A stretch of DNA of 8,550 nucleotides from the NCBI GenBank assembly GCA_034411955.1, contig DAOUMF010000159.1, positions 1 through 8,550 on the forward strand, written 5' to 3'. Under the pieces are notes generated by a model. The model did not search any database, had not been told where the DNA came from, and saw only the letters and a list, made by a program, of their open reading frames with translations. Position 1 is the first letter of the stretch, and each line of letters starts with the position of its first letter. Source of the DNA: DAOUMF01 sp034411955. GTDB lineage: Bacteria > Chloroflexota > Dehalococcoidia > SM23-28-2 > RBG-16-64-32. Position numbers and translations under genes: made by a program. Positions 7,560-8,550 of this stretch are shown in pieces.

Positions 7560-8476
7560 TCCTGAAGCCCCCTTCCCGTCAGCCGCAGGAAGACGTCCTC
7601 CAGGTTGGCCTGCCGGTGGACGACCTTGGCCGCCTCCAGCTTCAGGGCAGCGGGGTCGAAGCCGTCCTCAGCCCGCACGTAGACGTAGACGATGTCCTCC
7701 ACCTCCTCCACCATCAGCCCCTCAGCGGCGGCCAGGCGGTCCAGCAGGGGCCCGCGCTCACCCTCCCCCACATGCACCTCCATCACCTGGCGGCCGGCGA
7801 AGCGCTCGACCAGCTCGACTGGCGTCCCTTCGGCGATGATCTTCCCCTGGTGGATGATGACGATGTGGTCGCACAGGTGGGCCGCCTCCTCCATGTAGTG
7901 AGTCGTAATCGGCATCGTCACGCCCTGGGAGCGCAGGTATCGCAGCTTCTGCCACACCAGGTGCCGCGCCTGCGGGTCCAGTCCCGTGGTCGGCTCGTCC
8001 AGAACCAGTATCTTGGGGGCGTTGATCAGCCCGCGGGCGATGATCAGCCGCCGTTGCATGCCGCTGGAGAGGGACGCGATGCGGTCGTTCTGGCGATCGG
8101 AGAGCTGGAACAGGGCCAGCGACTCATCGATGCGCTCCTCCACGACCCGCGGCGGCAGGTCGAAGTAGCGGCCGTACACCCGCAGGTTCTGCCGCACCGA
8201 CAGATCGGGGTCCAGGTTGTTCTCCTGAGGGACGACTCCCAGCACCGCCTTGATGCGGCGGGGCTCCCGGCGCACGTCCATCCCGGCCACGGTGAGCTCC
8301 CCGGCTGTCACCGGCGATACGCACGTGATCATGCGGATGGTGGTGGTCTTGCCGGCCCCGTTAGGCCCCAGAAAGCCGAAGCACTCCCCGGCCCGCACGG
8401 AGAAGGAGACGCCGTCTACGGCCGCAAACGTACCGTAGCGCTTCACCAGATCGCGTGCGCGGATGATTTCGGACAT
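7556..8476 (-). CDS. ABC transporter ATP-binding protein (NodI/DrrA-like)
   Basis: The 306-residue cytoplasmic ATPase powers the ABC-2 permease encoded next to it. Walker A is GPNGAGKTTT (37-46), the Q-loop Gln84 is in VVPQENNLDPDLSV, the signature is LSSGMQRR (136-143), Walker B is ILVLDE (156-161) with catalytic Glu161, the D-loop is GLD (165-167), and the switch is His193 in TTHYMEEA. After about residue 225 comes the C-terminal extension found in the daunorubicin-resistance/NodI group (VMEVHVGEG to NLEDVFLRLTGRGL). Two deviations are seen: the signature has Ser138 where Gly is usual, and Met188-Pro189 interrupt the hydrophobic strand before the H-loop. The ATG at 8476 fits the normal N-terminus (IIRARDLVKRYG) but has only a distant GGAG upstream. 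A candidate promoter lies at 8511-8540. This is the first gene of the visible cluster. Confidence 0.95.
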   Translation of the reverse strand: MSEIIRARDLVKRYGTFAAVDGVSFSVRAGECFGFLGPNGAGKTTTIRMITCVSPVTAGELTVAGMDVRREPRRIKAVLGVVPQENNLDPDLSVRQNLRVYGRYFDLPPRVVEERIDESLALFQLSDRQNDRIASLSSGMQRRLIIARGLINAPKILVLDEPTTGLDPQARHLVWQKLRYLRSQGVTMPITTHYMEEAAHLCDHIVIIHQGKIIAEGTPVELVERFAGRQVMEVHVGEGERGPLLDRLAAAEGLMVEEVEDIVYVYVRAEDGFDPAALKLEAAKVVHRQANLEDVFLRLTGRGLQE

Positions 8477-8510
8477 AGCGAGAGGCTGGGAAATTCTCCG
8501 GGCCTCAGGT

Positions 8511-8540
8511 ATGTTAGCAGAGGGGGATGCGGGGCGGCAA
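8511..8540 (-). promoter_or_regulatory. Candidate promoter of the ABC transporter operon
   Basis: The minus strand reads TTGCCG (8540-8535), an 18-base spacer, and TAACAT (8516-8511). A TG one base before the -10 gives an extended -10. Each box matches 4 of 6 consensus bases. The start point would be near 8504, leaving a leader of about 28 bases before the ATPase ATG. The stretch 8477-8550 contains no gene that I can support. Confidence 0.4.
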
Positions 8541-8550
8541 ACGGAGGGAC

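Noticed and set aside
6657..7565. Plus-strand open frame of 302 codons opposite the permease gene
   Set aside because: It is His/Arg/Gln/Pro-rich low-complexity translation typical of the complement of a membrane-protein gene, with no motif.

Overview
The window is GC-rich bacterial DNA in which every supported gene lies on the minus strand and coding density is high. The best taxonomic guess is a member of Chloroflexota, plausibly Dehalococcoidia or a related lineage. This rests on recalled family resemblance of the alpha/beta-hydrolase/adenylate cyclase fusion, on the Cys-Gly-Gly start and Pro/Thr linker of the lipoprotein, and on a short palindromic repeat carrying the ttcgacaggctcagggcgag core, which is common in uncultured bacterial genomes. 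It is inference and not a marker-based assignment.

In the direction of transcription (high to low coordinates) the layout is as follows. A NodI/DrrA-like ABC ATPase (8476-7556) has a plausible promoter at 8511-8540. It overlaps its NodJ/ABC-2-type permease (7559-6759) by 4 bases, ATGA. A class I glutamine-amidotransferase-like peptidase C26 protein (6709-6047) follows; it lacks a Shine-Dalgarno sequence but has a promoter-like sequence placed for a nearly leaderless mRNA. Next is a class III adenylate cyclase with an N-terminal alpha/beta-hydrolase domain (5965-4607). It is translationally coupled (TGATG) to a secreted alpha/beta-hydrolase lipoprotein (4607-3303). Then come an SMP-30/gluconolactonase-family beta-propeller enzyme (3209-2346), a 315-base intergenic region with a candidate promoter and a palindromic repeat, and the first 676 codons of gyrA (2030 to beyond base 1).

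The ATPase and permease should form one exporter. The cyclase and lipoprotein form a two-gene unit whose partners share a fold: the cyclase carries a hydrolase-like domain that has lost all three catalytic residues, next to an apparently complete adenylate cyclase domain, while the downstream hydrolase is exported and has an intact catalytic triad. A sensor or signalling role for the dead domain is a reasonable hypothesis only.

The most unusual structural signal is a 19-base perfect direct repeat. It flanks the lipoprotein gene almost exactly: one copy is the 3' end of the cyclase gene, and the other is a short relic after the lipoprotein gene that still reads as a cyclase C-terminus. Other points of note are an in-frame palindromic element inside the cyclase gene and an Asp-Pro pair in GyrA at the position of the quinolone-contacting Ser83.
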